From NCBI GenBank assembly GCA_003243275.1, contig QFQR01000006.1, forward strand, positions 62,001 to 126,000: 64,000 nucleotides of DNA, read 5' to 3'. The position numbers and the translations under genes are program-made. The notes below the pieces were generated by a model that was not told the DNA's origin, made no database searches, and saw only the letters and a program-made list of their open reading frames with translations. Within the stretch, counting starts at the first letter, position 1; every line of letters starts with the position of its first letter. Shown here piece by piece: positions 40,173 to 50,297 of the stretch. Origin of the DNA: Leifsonia xyli (GTDB lineage: Bacteria; Actinomycetota; Actinomycetes; Actinomycetales; Microbacteriaceae).

Positions 40173-41821
40173 GCCGTGGCCTTGCGCTCGGAGCGGGGGC
40201 GGCGGCGGAGCGCCGACGGGTCGCGCGGGGTGGACTCGCCGCCGTGGTCCTCCTCCTCGCTTTCTGCGATTACACCAACGATGCGTCGGGGTTCACCCGC
40301 GGGATGCATCGTGAAGTATTCGAATGCCTCGCCGAGGTAGCGACGCTGGGAGACCAGGTCAGAACGCTCCCAGACGTCGGCCCAGGTACCCCCAAGGTCA
40401 TGCTCCTCGATTCGCCTCTCGCGGGGGAGCGCGATGAGCCGGTCACGCTCGGCCTGCAACTCGGCGACGCGGGCGGCGCCAGCCGCGACGTCAGCGCCGG
40501 GGCGGATGAGCTCGGCCGCCTCGGTGCGCAGTTGTTCGGAAACCGTCGCGAGCGCCGTGTCGACCTCGGGAGAACTCAGCGTTTCGACGCGGAGTACGGC
40601 GGGCAGGTGGCCGAGCATGCCGAGGTACTCGGATCGGAGACCATCCTCGACGATGGACGCGGCGGCGCTCATCCCGCCGCACTTGTTGGACTCGCCCCGT
40701 GAGGGGGCGCTACACCTGTACTGCGCGCGCCCGCGGCTTGAGACGACGTATGCCTTGGAGCCGCACAGTCCGCAGTAAACGAGTCCCGAGCCGAGGCGGG
40801 CGGCCTTGCGACGCACCTGTACGCCACGCCCGGCGTTACGTGTGAAGCGCTCGCCGAGCCGCAGGAAGGTCGAAAGGTCGAGCACAGGCTCGAAGGCGAC
40901 TAGCGGCTTTCCATCGTGGCCGCGCACGGACTTTCCGTAGCGACTCTCACCCCGGCCGAGGTTCTGAGCATTGTCATCGTCAAGGTCCTCTTGGCCGGTC
41001 TTACGGGTGGTCTCGGTGGTGATTCGGCCGAGAAGGTGCTGGGACTGCATCATCCGCCCGAGCGTCGCGGAGTTCCAAGCACCAGTGGGCAGGCCAGCGG
41101 GGTCGTCCCCGGCGATTGAGGCGAGGCGTGCCGCCGACCGTGCGCTAGGCACTCGGCGGGCGACGAGGTCGCGGGCTATGGCGGTCGCGGAGTGACCGTC
41201 GAGGAGACGCCCGGCAATGTCGCGGACGACGTCGGCCTCGGCCGGGTCGATGACGAGAACTCGTCCCGCGCCATGGGGATTCGGCGCGGAGCGGTACCCG
41301 TAGGGCGCGGCACCGAGGCCGACGTAGCGGCCCTCGTTGCGCATGCGAGAGATGGCCGCCGTGCGTCGCTGGACCATTACCTCGCGCTCGCCGTGCGCCA
41401 TCTCCGAGGCGATGACGAATCGGAGCGCCCAGCCCTTGGGATCGGTCGCTGAGTCGATGTTCTCGCGGATGAACACGACGCGGCGGGGCGTGCGCGCGCG
41501 GCTCTTTCGGACGATGCGGACGAGCTCCGCGTCCTCGCCGATTCCGAGTCGCGAGAAGCGATCGACGGCGTAGGCGGCGAGCACGTCGACCTCGCCCGAC
41601 TCCAGCATCCGTACCGCCTCGTCGGCGTTCTCGCGGCGTTTGCCGCCTGACTTGCCCTCGTCGGCGAACTCGGCGACGACGTGCCAGCCCTCGCTCGCCG
41701 CGAGGGCGCGGAGGTCCGCGTCTTGCCCCTTGATCGAGGTCGATGCGTCCGACTCTCGCGAGAGGCGCGCGTAGAGGACCGCACGGAGCGGGCGGCTAGG
41801 CTGAGCACTCGAAGTTTCCAC
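40169..41821 (-). CDS. int: Large serine integrase
   Basis: A 550-aa recombinase that inserts and excises the element. The catalytic domain has LYARLSRESD with the nucleophilic Ser and QDADLRALAASEGW; then SRLGIGEDAELVRIV, VIASEMAHGEREVM and the recombinase domain with GAAPYGYR. A zinc ribbon with coiled-coil follows (YCGLCGSKAYVV ... YRC ... KCGG). GTG 41821 is chosen. The longer ATG at 41857 uses one host base and would read TTG in the excised circle. The gene ends against the 68-aa gene. Confidence 0.92.
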   Translation of the reverse strand: METSSAQPSRPLRAVLYARLSRESDASTSIKGQDADLRALAASEGWHVVAEFADEGKSGGKRRENADEAVRMLESGEVDVLAAYAVDRFSRLGIGEDAELVRIVRKSRARTPRRVVFIRENIDSATDPKGWALRFVIASEMAHGEREVMVQRRTAAISRMRNEGRYVGLGAAPYGYRSAPNPHGAGRVLVIDPAEADVVRDIAGRLLDGHSATAIARDLVARRVPSARSAARLASIAGDDPAGLPTGAWNSATLGRMMQSQHLLGRITTETTRKTGQEDLDDDNAQNLGRGESRYGKSVRGHDGKPLVAFEPVLDLSTFLRLGERFTRNAGRGVQVRRKAARLGSGLVYCGLCGSKAYVVSSRGRAQYRCSAPSRGESNKCGGMSAAASIVEDGLRSEYLGMLGHLPAVLRVETLSSPEVDTALATVSEQLRTEAAELIRPGADVAAGAARVAELQAERDRLIALPRERRIEEHDLGGTWADVWERSDLVSQRRYLGEAFEYFTMHPAGEPRRIVGVIAESEEEDHGGESTPRDPSALRRRPRSERKATA

Positions 41822-41843
41822 GGGATCGAAGGTAGCGATAGAA

Positions 41844-43523
<1,680 letters not shown>

Positions 43524-43530
43524 GGCGAGC

Positions 43531-44004
43531 ATGCGCATCCCCATCCCGATCCGCCTGCGGTGGAGCGACTTCGACGCCTACGCGCACGTCAACAACGCCG
43601 AGATGCTGCGGCTGCTCGAGGAGGCGCGCATCGAGGCGTTCTGGCGACCGGATGCGGGGGCCGAGCAGGCGCGCCCGACCGCCGTCATCGACGCGCGGCC
43701 CGGCGCCGCGACGATCAGCCTCATCGCCCGTCAGGAGGTCGAGTACCTCGCGCCCATCCCGTACCAGCGCAGCCCCATCGAGGTGGAGCTGTGGATCGGC
43801 AACCTCGGCGGCGCGAGCTTCCAGATCTGTTACGAGGTGTTCTCACCGGTCGGCGTCGAACCGCGGGTGCTGTACACGATCGCCTCGACCACTCTCGTGA
43901 TGGTCGACGCCGCGAGCGGCCGCCCGGCCCGCATCCCCGACGAGCTGCGGGAGCTCTTCGCCCCCTACGTCGAGCCGCCGGTCGCCTTCGGCAAGCGCGC
44001 CTGA
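43531..44004 (+). CDS. Acyl-CoA thioesterase, 4HBT type
   Basis: A 157-aa hotdog-fold thioesterase. The 4-hydroxybenzoyl-CoA thioesterase signature RWSDFDAYAHVNNAEMLRLL (catalytic Asp at about 14) is clear, followed by RQEVEYLAPIPYQ. Substrate chain length is unknown. It starts 7 bp after ettA, so they may be co-transcribed. Confidence 0.88.
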   Translation: MRIPIPIRLRWSDFDAYAHVNNAEMLRLLEEARIEAFWRPDAGAEQARPTAVIDARPGAATISLIARQEVEYLAPIPYQRSPIEVELWIGNLGGASFQICYEVFSPVGVEPRVLYTIASTTLVMVDAASGRPARIPDELRELFAPYVEPPVAFGKRA

Positions 44005-44030
44005 GCGCGCGGGCGTCGCGGTGCGCGGTC

Positions 44031-44924
44031 TCAGTCGCCGATCTCCGGCACGCGCACCATGCCCTCCTGCGCGATCGAGGCCACCAGCACCCCCTCGCGG
44101 CTGAAGATCCGGCCCGTCGAGAGGCCGCGCCCGCCTGAGGCCGTGGGCGACTCCTGCACGTACAGCAGCCACTCGTCGACCCGCGCCGGCCGGTGCCACC
44201 ACATCGCGTGGTCGAGACTCGCCATCTTGAGCCCGCGGTGCGTCCAGGCGACCCCGTGGCCGCGCAGGATCGGCTCCAGGATCGAGTAGTCGCTCGCGTA
44301 GGCGAGGGCGGCGCGGTGCAGGGTGTCGTCGTCGGGGAGCCGCCCGATGGTGCGCATCCAGAGCGCCTGCCGCGGCAGGCGGTGCGGGTCGGCCTCGAAG
44401 TAGATCGGCTGCTCGACGTGGCGGATGTCGAAGGCTCGGCTGGTGGCCCAGAACTGCGCCACGGGATGGTCGATCGGCCCGAGCACCTCGGCCGCGCTCG
44501 GCAGCTCCTCCGGCGGGGTGACGCCCAGGGGGGCATCCGCCTGATGCGCGAACCCCGGGTCGTGGTCCTGGAACGAGGCGATCATCGAGAGGATCGGCAC
44601 CCCGTTCTGGTAGGCCTGCGTGCGCCGCGTCGAGAACGAGCGGCCGTCATGGATGCGGTCGACCGAGAAGGTGATCGGCTGGGTCACGTCCCCCGGCCGC
44701 AGGAAGTAGCCGTGGGTGGAGTGGATGGCGCGGTCACCCGGCACGGTGCGGGTCGCGGCGATGATCGACTGCGCGTAGACCTGGCCGCCGAACACCCGTC
44801 CGCCCGGCATCCACTGGCTCGGGCCGGTGAAGATGTCCTCGCTCGTGCGGGCACCCGTGTCGGTGAGGTCGAGCGTGGCCAGCAGACCGGAGAGCGGGTC
44901 GTGTTCGGTGTGCGGATCGCTCAT
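44031..44924 (-). CDS. tesB: Acyl-CoA thioesterase II (TesB-like)
   Basis: A 297-aa double-hotdog enzyme: VFGGQVYAQSIIAATRTVP, then HSTHGYFLRPGDV, RDG-type HDGRSFSTRRTQAYQ, and the C-terminal SLDHAMWWHRPARVDEWLLY with the catalytic Asp. It hydrolyses medium- and long-chain acyl-CoA. TAGACT is 6 nt before the ATG. It is convergent with the other thioesterase. Confidence 0.93.
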   Translation of the reverse strand: MSDPHTEHDPLSGLLATLDLTDTGARTSEDIFTGPSQWMPGGRVFGGQVYAQSIIAATRTVPGDRAIHSTHGYFLRPGDVTQPITFSVDRIHDGRSFSTRRTQAYQNGVPILSMIASFQDHDPGFAHQADAPLGVTPPEELPSAAEVLGPIDHPVAQFWATSRAFDIRHVEQPIYFEADPHRLPRQALWMRTIGRLPDDDTLHRAALAYASDYSILEPILRGHGVAWTHRGLKMASLDHAMWWHRPARVDEWLLYVQESPTASGGRGLSTGRIFSREGVLVASIAQEGMVRVPEIGD

Positions 44925-44975
44925 CGCCCCAGTCTAGAAGTGGCCTCCCCGCCGTCCGACTAGGCTGGGAGGGTT

Positions 44976-45668
44976 GTGACTGCGCGCTCCTTCACCCTCA
45001 CCGACCCCGCATCGCTCGACGACCTGCAGGTGTTCTTGGCGCGCGCCCAACGTGTCGAGGACGGCTCGGTGCGGCTCATCGGCGGCAGCGGGGTGCTCGC
45101 GGTCTATGCCGCAGTGCTCTACCCCGCCGGCCTCGTCGACGAGACCCCGACGGTGTTGGGCCTGCGCACCCTGGCCCTGTCGAGCACGGGGGAGTTCGAC
45201 GTGGTCGTGCCGATCCAGTCGCTGCTGTTGCGCGTCGAGCGGGCGCAGCAGCTCTCGGCGACCGCCGTGCAGGAGGGCCGCGAGGAGCCCGCGATGGTCG
45301 GCCTGCCGATGGAGGTGCACACCGCCACCTGGGCCGCCATCTCGCCGCCGCGTGGTGGCTGGCGTGCGGTGCCCGGCCCCGACGCCGCGACCCTCGACGC
45401 CGTCGCACGTGACGGCATCGCCGAGGTCGCGGAGGCGGTCCCGGATGCCGTGGGCGAGCTGATCGTGCGCCGCGTGCGCGCCGAGGTGTGGGGTCGCGAG
45501 CTGCCCGGTGTGGAGCACATCCCGGCCGGTGCCGCCTTCGCCGCGACGAGCCTCGGCTTCCTCGGCGAGGATGAGGTGAAGTCCTACGAGACCGGCCCCT
45601 GGACCCGCCTCACCACGCGCCGCGGACACGTGCTCGTGAAGCGCCGCGCGTGGACGCTCTCGCGCTGA
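44976..45668 (+). CDS. Conserved hypothetical protein
   Basis: A 230-aa soluble protein without signal peptide or recognised domain. Ordered segments include SLDDLQVFLARAQRVEDGSV, GEFDVVVPIQSLLLRVERA and a C-terminal LTTRRGHVLVKR. GTG 44976 has TAGGCT 9 nt upstream. It is divergent from tesB and convergent with abiEii, with one base between stops. Confidence 0.65.
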   Translation: MTARSFTLTDPASLDDLQVFLARAQRVEDGSVRLIGGSGVLAVYAAVLYPAGLVDETPTVLGLRTLALSSTGEFDVVVPIQSLLLRVERAQQLSATAVQEGREEPAMVGLPMEVHTATWAAISPPRGGWRAVPGPDAATLDAVARDGIAEVAEAVPDAVGELIVRRVRAEVWGRELPGVEHIPAGAAFAATSLGFLGEDEVKSYETGPWTRLTTRRGHVLVKRRAWTLSR

Positions 45669-45669
45669 G

Positions 45670-46332
45670 CTACAGCGCGGCGATCGCCCGCAGGAGCGCG
45701 GGCTGGCGCGCCGCCCAGAACGACTCGATCGTGGCTCGCGACGCCGGCAGCGAGGGATCATCTTCGACGTCGCCGAGGTAGCCGAGTCCGCGCACGACGT
45801 TCGCGATGAGTCCCGCGGGGGCGGCGGGCCGGTACTTGCGCACGAGCAGGTTCAGTCCTTCCTCCATCGGAATGCGGGAGTCGAGCACCATGAGGTCGAA
45901 GTAGTCGCGGAGCGCGCCGCGATCCTGGATCACCTTGAGCTTGGTTGCGATCACATCGTCGAGACTCGCGAGTCGCACACCGCCGAACTCGCTCGTCGCG
46001 GCGAGCAGGTGCTGGGCGTGCGCGTCGAGGAACTGCACCTTCGTGTCGTTGAAGATGCCGTTGACGGTGCCTGCCTCGACGAGTGTCGGCGCGAACGCTC
46101 CTGCTGATGCCAGCAGGCCGACGAGTGCGTCGGCGTCGAAGGCGGTCTCGGTGAAGAAGTCGAGGTCGCGGCTGACGCGATGCCGGAGGTGCGCCGTGAG
46201 TCCGGTTCCGCCGGAGAGGTACGCGAAGCTCGGCACGATGGGAGCGAGGGCACGCCAGTCGCGCAAGGTGGGGGCGGGGAGCACGCCGACGAGCGACTCG
46301 AGGTCGCCGTCGCCGGACGACGATTCACTCAT
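45670..46332 (-). CDS. abiEii: AbiEii-type nucleotidyltransferase toxin
   Basis: A 220-aa protein of the AbiEii/AbiGii family. Motif I is LSGGTGLTAHL with HRVSRDLDFFTET (GS/GG and DxD of the nucleotidyltransferase fold); the later IATKLKVIQDRGALRDYFDL matches the K-x...RxxxDxxDL signature. Such toxins pair with AbiEi as type IV toxin-antitoxin and can give abortive phage infection. ATG 46332 overlaps the antitoxin gene by 8 nt. Other family members are immobile, so the phage-defence role is inferred. Confidence 0.82.
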   Translation of the reverse strand: MSESSSGDGDLESLVGVLPAPTLRDWRALAPIVPSFAYLSGGTGLTAHLRHRVSRDLDFFTETAFDADALVGLLASAGAFAPTLVEAGTVNGIFNDTKVQFLDAHAQHLLAATSEFGGVRLASLDDVIATKLKVIQDRGALRDYFDLMVLDSRIPMEEGLNLLVRKYRPAAPAGLIANVVRGLGYLGDVEDDPSLPASRATIESFWAARQPALLRAIAAL

Positions 46333-47020
46333 GCGCGTACCAGTTGCGCACGAGAGCCTTCGTGCGAGCATCGATGCCGCGCCGCCCGAGAGCCGTTTCG
46401 ACGTCGCCCCGACCCAGGTTCGTCAGGGCCCAGGCCCAGGCGTTCGCATCCGGGGCGGTCAGGAGTCGCTCGGCGAGATAGCTGCCATCGCGACGCGGAT
46501 CGAGTTCTGCGAAATCTGCGTTCCAGAAGAGATGGCGCAACGCGCGCGGCAGCGGCACGGCTGCACGCTGCTGACGGGGAAGGCGCGTGGCGCGCACCGC
46601 GGAGCGGAGCGACGAGGGCCACGCCTCGATGACGGGTTCCCAGCGCCACTCCGCGACGGCGGAGCCGCGTGCGATCACGTGCTCGCGGCGAGTGACGAGC
46701 CCCGCGTCGCGGAGGCGCTGAAGCCCGGTGCTCGCGGTGGTCGGGCTCACGCCGGCACGAGTGGCGACGGAGCGGGCGCTCGGGAGCCCGAGCGGGGCTC
46801 GCGAGAGCGCCGCCAGAACGCGCAGCTGGGTGCGGGGGAGTGGTGCGCTGGGCACCGCACCGCGCGCGGCGAGCACGTCGTCGAGCAGCCGTGATGGCAT
46901 CGCACGCGGACGACCGCGACCGGTGCGCGGGATTCCCGCGGCGTCGAGCACGCGATGTGCGGTCGGGAGAGAGACGCCGAGAGTGCGCGCGACCTGGGGG
47001 GCCGAGACATGCGCGTCCAT
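46325..47020 (-). CDS. abiEi: AbiEi-like antitoxin and regulator
   Basis: A 231-aa protein with two DNA-binding segments: an N-terminal HTH (VSAPQVARTLGVSLPTAHRV) and a winged-helix (SARSVATRAGVSPTTASTGL then RLRDAGLVTRREH). The C-terminal domain is helical. AbiEi represses the operon and neutralises AbiEii indirectly. TAGAAT (minus strand, 47027-47032) lies 6 nt before ATG 47020, indicating leaderless expression. Confidence 0.75.
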   Translation of the reverse strand: MDAHVSAPQVARTLGVSLPTAHRVLDAAGIPRTGRGRPRAMPSRLLDDVLAARGAVPSAPLPRTQLRVLAALSRAPLGLPSARSVATRAGVSPTTASTGLQRLRDAGLVTRREHVIARGSAVAEWRWEPVIEAWPSSLRSAVRATRLPRQQRAAVPLPRALRHLFWNADFAELDPRRDGSYLAERLLTAPDANAWAWALTNLGRGDVETALGRRGIDARTKALVRNWYAHE

Positions 47021-47108
47021 TTCTTTATTCTACCTCGCATCGAGGGCGCGCGGGAGGTGGCGGATGCGCACGCGCCTCTGTTCTACGCGCCCCGCGCTCG
47101 TCGGGGCG

Positions 47109-48761
47109 CTACAGCGCGGCGATCGCCCGCCCGGCCTGGCGGCCCGTGAAGAGGCAGCCGCCGAGGAAGGTGCCCTCGAGCGAGCGGTAGCCGTGCACGC
47201 CGCCGCCGCCGAAGCCCGACGCCTCGCCGACCGCGTAGAGGCCCGCGATGGGCTTGCCCGCCGCGTTCAGCGCCTGCGCGTCGAGGTTCGTCTGGATGCC
47301 GCCGAGGCTCTTGCGGGTGAGCACGTGCAGCTTCACGGCGATGAGCGGCCGGTGCTTCTCGTCGAGGATCTTGTGCGGCTTCGCCACCCGGATGAGCTTG
47401 TCGCCGCGGTAGTTGCGGGCACCGCGCAGCGCGGTGACCTGCGCGTCCTTCGTGAAGGCGTTGTCGAGCTCGCGGTCGCGGGCCTCGAGTTCCTGCCGGA
47501 GGTTCTGCACGTCGAGCTCGACCTCGGGAGCCAGGCGCCGCATCCCGGCGAACAGGTCGTCGAGCGAGTCGGCGACCACGAAGTCGGCGCCCTTCTCCTT
47601 GAACGCCTCCACGGCATCCGTGGCACCCTTGCCGAGCCGCTGGCGCAGCAGTTCGCGCACGCTCTTGCCGGTGAGGTCGGGGTTCTGCTCGCTGCCCGAG
47701 AGCGCGAACTCCTTCTCGATGATCGACTGGTCGAGCACGAACCAGGAGTGGTCGTGCCCGGTCTGCCGCAGGTATTCGAGGGTGCCGAGGGTGTCGAAGC
47801 CGGGGAACAGCGGCACCGGCAGTCGGTGACCGGTGGCGTCGAACCACATGCTCGACGGGCCGGGCAGGATGCGGATGCCGTGCAGCGGCCAGACGGGCGC
47901 GTAGTTCTCGATGCCCTCCACGTAGTGCCACATGCGGTCCTGGTTCACCAGGCGCGCCTTCGCCTTCTCGGCGATGCCGAGCATGCGCCCGTCGACGTGC
48001 GCGGGCACCCCCGACAGCATGTGCTCGGGCGCGGTGCCGAGCCACTCGGGCCAGTGCTCGCGCACGAGGTCGTGGTTGCCGCCGATGCCCCCGGAGGCGA
48101 CGACCACGGCGGACGCCTTCACCTCGAAGTCCTCCACCTCGTCGCGGTTCGAGGCCTCGCCGCGCTCGGCGGCATCCGGGGCCAGCACCTTGCCCGCAGC
48201 GCCGACGACGGCGCCGCCCCGCACGACGAGCCGGTCGACCCGGTGCCGGAAGCGCAGCTCGACGAGACCCTGCTCGACGCCCTCGCGCACCCGACGGATG
48301 AAGGGCTCCAGGATGCCGGGGCCGGTGCCCCAGGTGATGTGGAACCGCGGCACCGAGTTGCCGTGGCCGTTCGCGGTGTAGCCGCCGCGCTCGGCCCAGC
48401 CGACGACGGGGAAGAAGCGCACGCCCTTGGCGTGCAGCCAGGCGCGCTTCTCGCCCGCGGCGAAGGCGAGGTAGGCCTCGGCCCACTCGCGCGCCCAGTC
48501 GTCCTCGGCGCGGTCGAACTCGGCGCTCGCGAACCAGTCCTGCCGCGCGAGCTCTTGCGAATCCTTCACGCCCATGCGGCGTTGCTCGGGGGAGTCGATG
48601 AGGAACAGCCCGCCGAACGACCACCAGGCTTGTCCCCCGAAGCTCGCTTCGGGCTCCTGGTCGAGGATGATCACCTTCTTGCCGGCATCGACGAGCTCGG
48701 ATGCGGCGACGAGCCCCGCGAGTCCTGCTCCGATGATGATGGCGTCGGCCTGCTCCGGCAT
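47109..48761 (-). CDS. FAD-binding dehydrogenase (Rv0785-like)
   Basis: A 550-aa flavoprotein of the FAD-binding domain 2 group. N-terminal GxGxxG is IIGAGLAGLVAASELVDAG, then GGQAWWSFGG, VVVASGGIGGNHDLVREHW and a C-terminal GLYAVGEASGFGGGGVHGYR. This family (KstD relatives) carries out substrate dehydrogenation, but the steroid or other substrate is unknown. No redox partner lies nearby. Confidence 0.9.
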   Translation of the reverse strand: MPEQADAIIIGAGLAGLVAASELVDAGKKVIILDQEPEASFGGQAWWSFGGLFLIDSPEQRRMGVKDSQELARQDWFASAEFDRAEDDWAREWAEAYLAFAAGEKRAWLHAKGVRFFPVVGWAERGGYTANGHGNSVPRFHITWGTGPGILEPFIRRVREGVEQGLVELRFRHRVDRLVVRGGAVVGAAGKVLAPDAAERGEASNRDEVEDFEVKASAVVVASGGIGGNHDLVREHWPEWLGTAPEHMLSGVPAHVDGRMLGIAEKAKARLVNQDRMWHYVEGIENYAPVWPLHGIRILPGPSSMWFDATGHRLPVPLFPGFDTLGTLEYLRQTGHDHSWFVLDQSIIEKEFALSGSEQNPDLTGKSVRELLRQRLGKGATDAVEAFKEKGADFVVADSLDDLFAGMRRLAPEVELDVQNLRQELEARDRELDNAFTKDAQVTALRGARNYRGDKLIRVAKPHKILDEKHRPLIAVKLHVLTRKSLGGIQTNLDAQALNAAGKPIAGLYAVGEASGFGGGGVHGYRSLEGTFLGGCLFTGRQAGRAIAAL

Positions 48762-48815
48762 CCGTACCCCGCGTCCCCTCGAGTCGGTCAGTCGTCCAAG
48801 ACTAGCGAGCCGTGC

Positions 48816-49232
48816 TCATTCGGCGGTATTCACCATCGCGTGAGCGGCGCGCTCCAGGTAGTCCCATAGCATTCCCTCGTGCAGCGGGCTGAGCTCGAGC
48901 TCGTCGACGGCGACGCGCATGTGGGCGAGCCAGCGCTCGCGCGCCGTGGGGGTCACCGGGAACGGTGCGTGGCGCATCCGCAGTCGCGGGTGGCCGCGCT
49001 CCTGGCTGTAGCTCGTCGGGCCGCCCCAGTACTGCTCGAGGAACCCGGTGAGCCGCCGGATCGCGCCCTCGAGGTCGTGCTCGGGGTACATCGGCCACAG
49101 CAGTTCGTCGGTGCGCACGCCCTCGTAGAAGCGGCGCACGAGCCGCTCGAAGGTGGCGCGCCCGCCGACCTCGCTCCAGAAGCTGGGGCCGACCGCGTCG
49201 CCGCCCTCGCCCATCCGGATCGGCAGGGTCAC
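48816..49232 (-). CDS. Group II truncated haemoglobin
   Basis: A 138-aa globin: WSEVGGRATFERLVRRFYEG, LWPMYPEHDLEGAIRRLTGF, LEQYWGGPTSY and the proximal-His segment RLRMRHAPFPVT, with a final LWDYLERAAHAMV. Group II trHbO binds O2 and may act in oxygen transfer or peroxide chemistry. GTG 49232 overlaps the mscS stop by 4 nt. Confidence 0.9.
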   Translation of the reverse strand: MTLPIRMGEGGDAVGPSFWSEVGGRATFERLVRRFYEGVRTDELLWPMYPEHDLEGAIRRLTGFLEQYWGGPTSYSQERGHPRLRMRHAPFPVTPTARERWLAHMRVAVDELELSPLHEGMLWDYLERAAHAMVNTAE

Positions 49233-50218
49233 GGCTCGTCCTTGGGCGCGGCGGAGTTCGCGGCCGCGTCGACCGCGGGAAGCTGCGCCGTCTTCGGCGG
49301 TCGCGCCCCCCGGATCGAACCGGCACCCTCGAACCCGGTGAGCACGATCGAGTTGAGGGCGGGCAGCTTGACGTCGGCTTCGTCGAGCGCGCGCTTGAGC
49401 CGCAGACGCAGTTCGCGGGCGACCTCGTCTTTCGAGGAGGTGCGGGTCTTCACGACGAGCCGCACGACGACCGCCTCGGCGGAGATCGACTCGATGCCCC
49501 AGAGCTCGGGCTTCTCCATGATGAGCCGCTTCCACTTGGGCTCGGCGGCGAGCTTGAGCGCCGTCTTCAGGATGAGCGCCTCGACCTCGTCGATGTCGGC
49601 CTCGTAGGGCACCGCGAGGTCGATGATGGCGCGCGCCCAGCCCTGCGAGAGGTTGCCGACGCGCAGGATCTCGCCGTTGCGCACGTGCCAGAGGGTGCCG
49701 TTGACGTCGCGGATGTCGGTGATGCGGATGCCGACGGCCTCGACGACGCCGGTGGCGGGCCCGAGGTCGACGACGTCGCCCACGCCGAGCTGGTCTTCGA
49801 TCACCATGAAGAGCCCGTTGAGCACGTCTTTGACGATGTTCTGGGCACCGAATCCGAGTCCCGCGCCGATCGCGGCCGTGATGAGCGAGAAGGCGCCTGC
49901 CGCGTTGGGGGCCACGGTCGTGATGATGAGGAGCACCCCGACGATCACGACGACGGTCGTCACGACGCTCGAGAGCACCCCGCCGAGGGTGCGGGTGCGT
50001 TGCACGACGCGCACCGCGGCGAGGGGGGTGGCGGCGAGCGCCTGGGTGTCGTCGACGCCCTGCTTCTTCTTGACGCCCGAGACGATGGAGCGCACCGTGC
50101 GGTGGATGACGAACTGCAGCACGAGGCGGATGACGACGCAGGTGACGATGATGATGAGCACCCGGAGCGGCAGCTGCCACGGTCCGAGGCTCTGCCACCA
50201 GTCGACGAGGCCCTGCAT
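49229..50218 (-). CDS. MscS-family mechanosensitive channel
   Basis: A 329-aa channel with three N-terminal helices, then the MscS pore helix and beta-domain: IGAGLGFGAQNIVKDVLNGL, FMVIEDQLGVGDVVDLG, GIRITDIRDVNGTLWHVRNG. Releases solutes on osmotic downshock. TAGGCT lies 6 nt before the ATG. It is coupled by 4 nt to the truncated haemoglobin gene. Confidence 0.9.
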   Translation of the reverse strand: MQGLVDWWQSLGPWQLPLRVLIIIVTCVVIRLVLQFVIHRTVRSIVSGVKKKQGVDDTQALAATPLAAVRVVQRTRTLGGVLSSVVTTVVVIVGVLLIITTVAPNAAGAFSLITAAIGAGLGFGAQNIVKDVLNGLFMVIEDQLGVGDVVDLGPATGVVEAVGIRITDIRDVNGTLWHVRNGEILRVGNLSQGWARAIIDLAVPYEADIDEVEALILKTALKLAAEPKWKRLIMEKPELWGIESISAEAVVVRLVVKTRTSSKDEVARELRLRLKRALDEADVKLPALNSIVLTGFEGAGSIRGARPPKTAQLPAVDAAANSAAPKDEP

Positions 50219-50270
50219 CCCTCCAGCCTAGTGAGGGGTGCGGACGCTCCCAGCCTCCGCTCAGCCGTTG

Positions 50271-50286
50271 ATACCCCTGGGGGTAT
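50271..50286. promoter_or_regulatory. CsoR/CstR-type operator overlapping a leaderless promoter
   Basis: ATACCCC, TG, GGGGTAT is a perfect 7-bp inverted repeat of the kind bound by CsoR-family proteins (GTACCCC-type sites). TAACCT (50286-50291) is 6 nt before the ATG at 50298, so a bound repressor would cover the -10. The matching regulator is the last gene of this operon (52602-52892). Confidence 0.85.
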
Positions 50287-50297
50287 AACCTCGTGCC

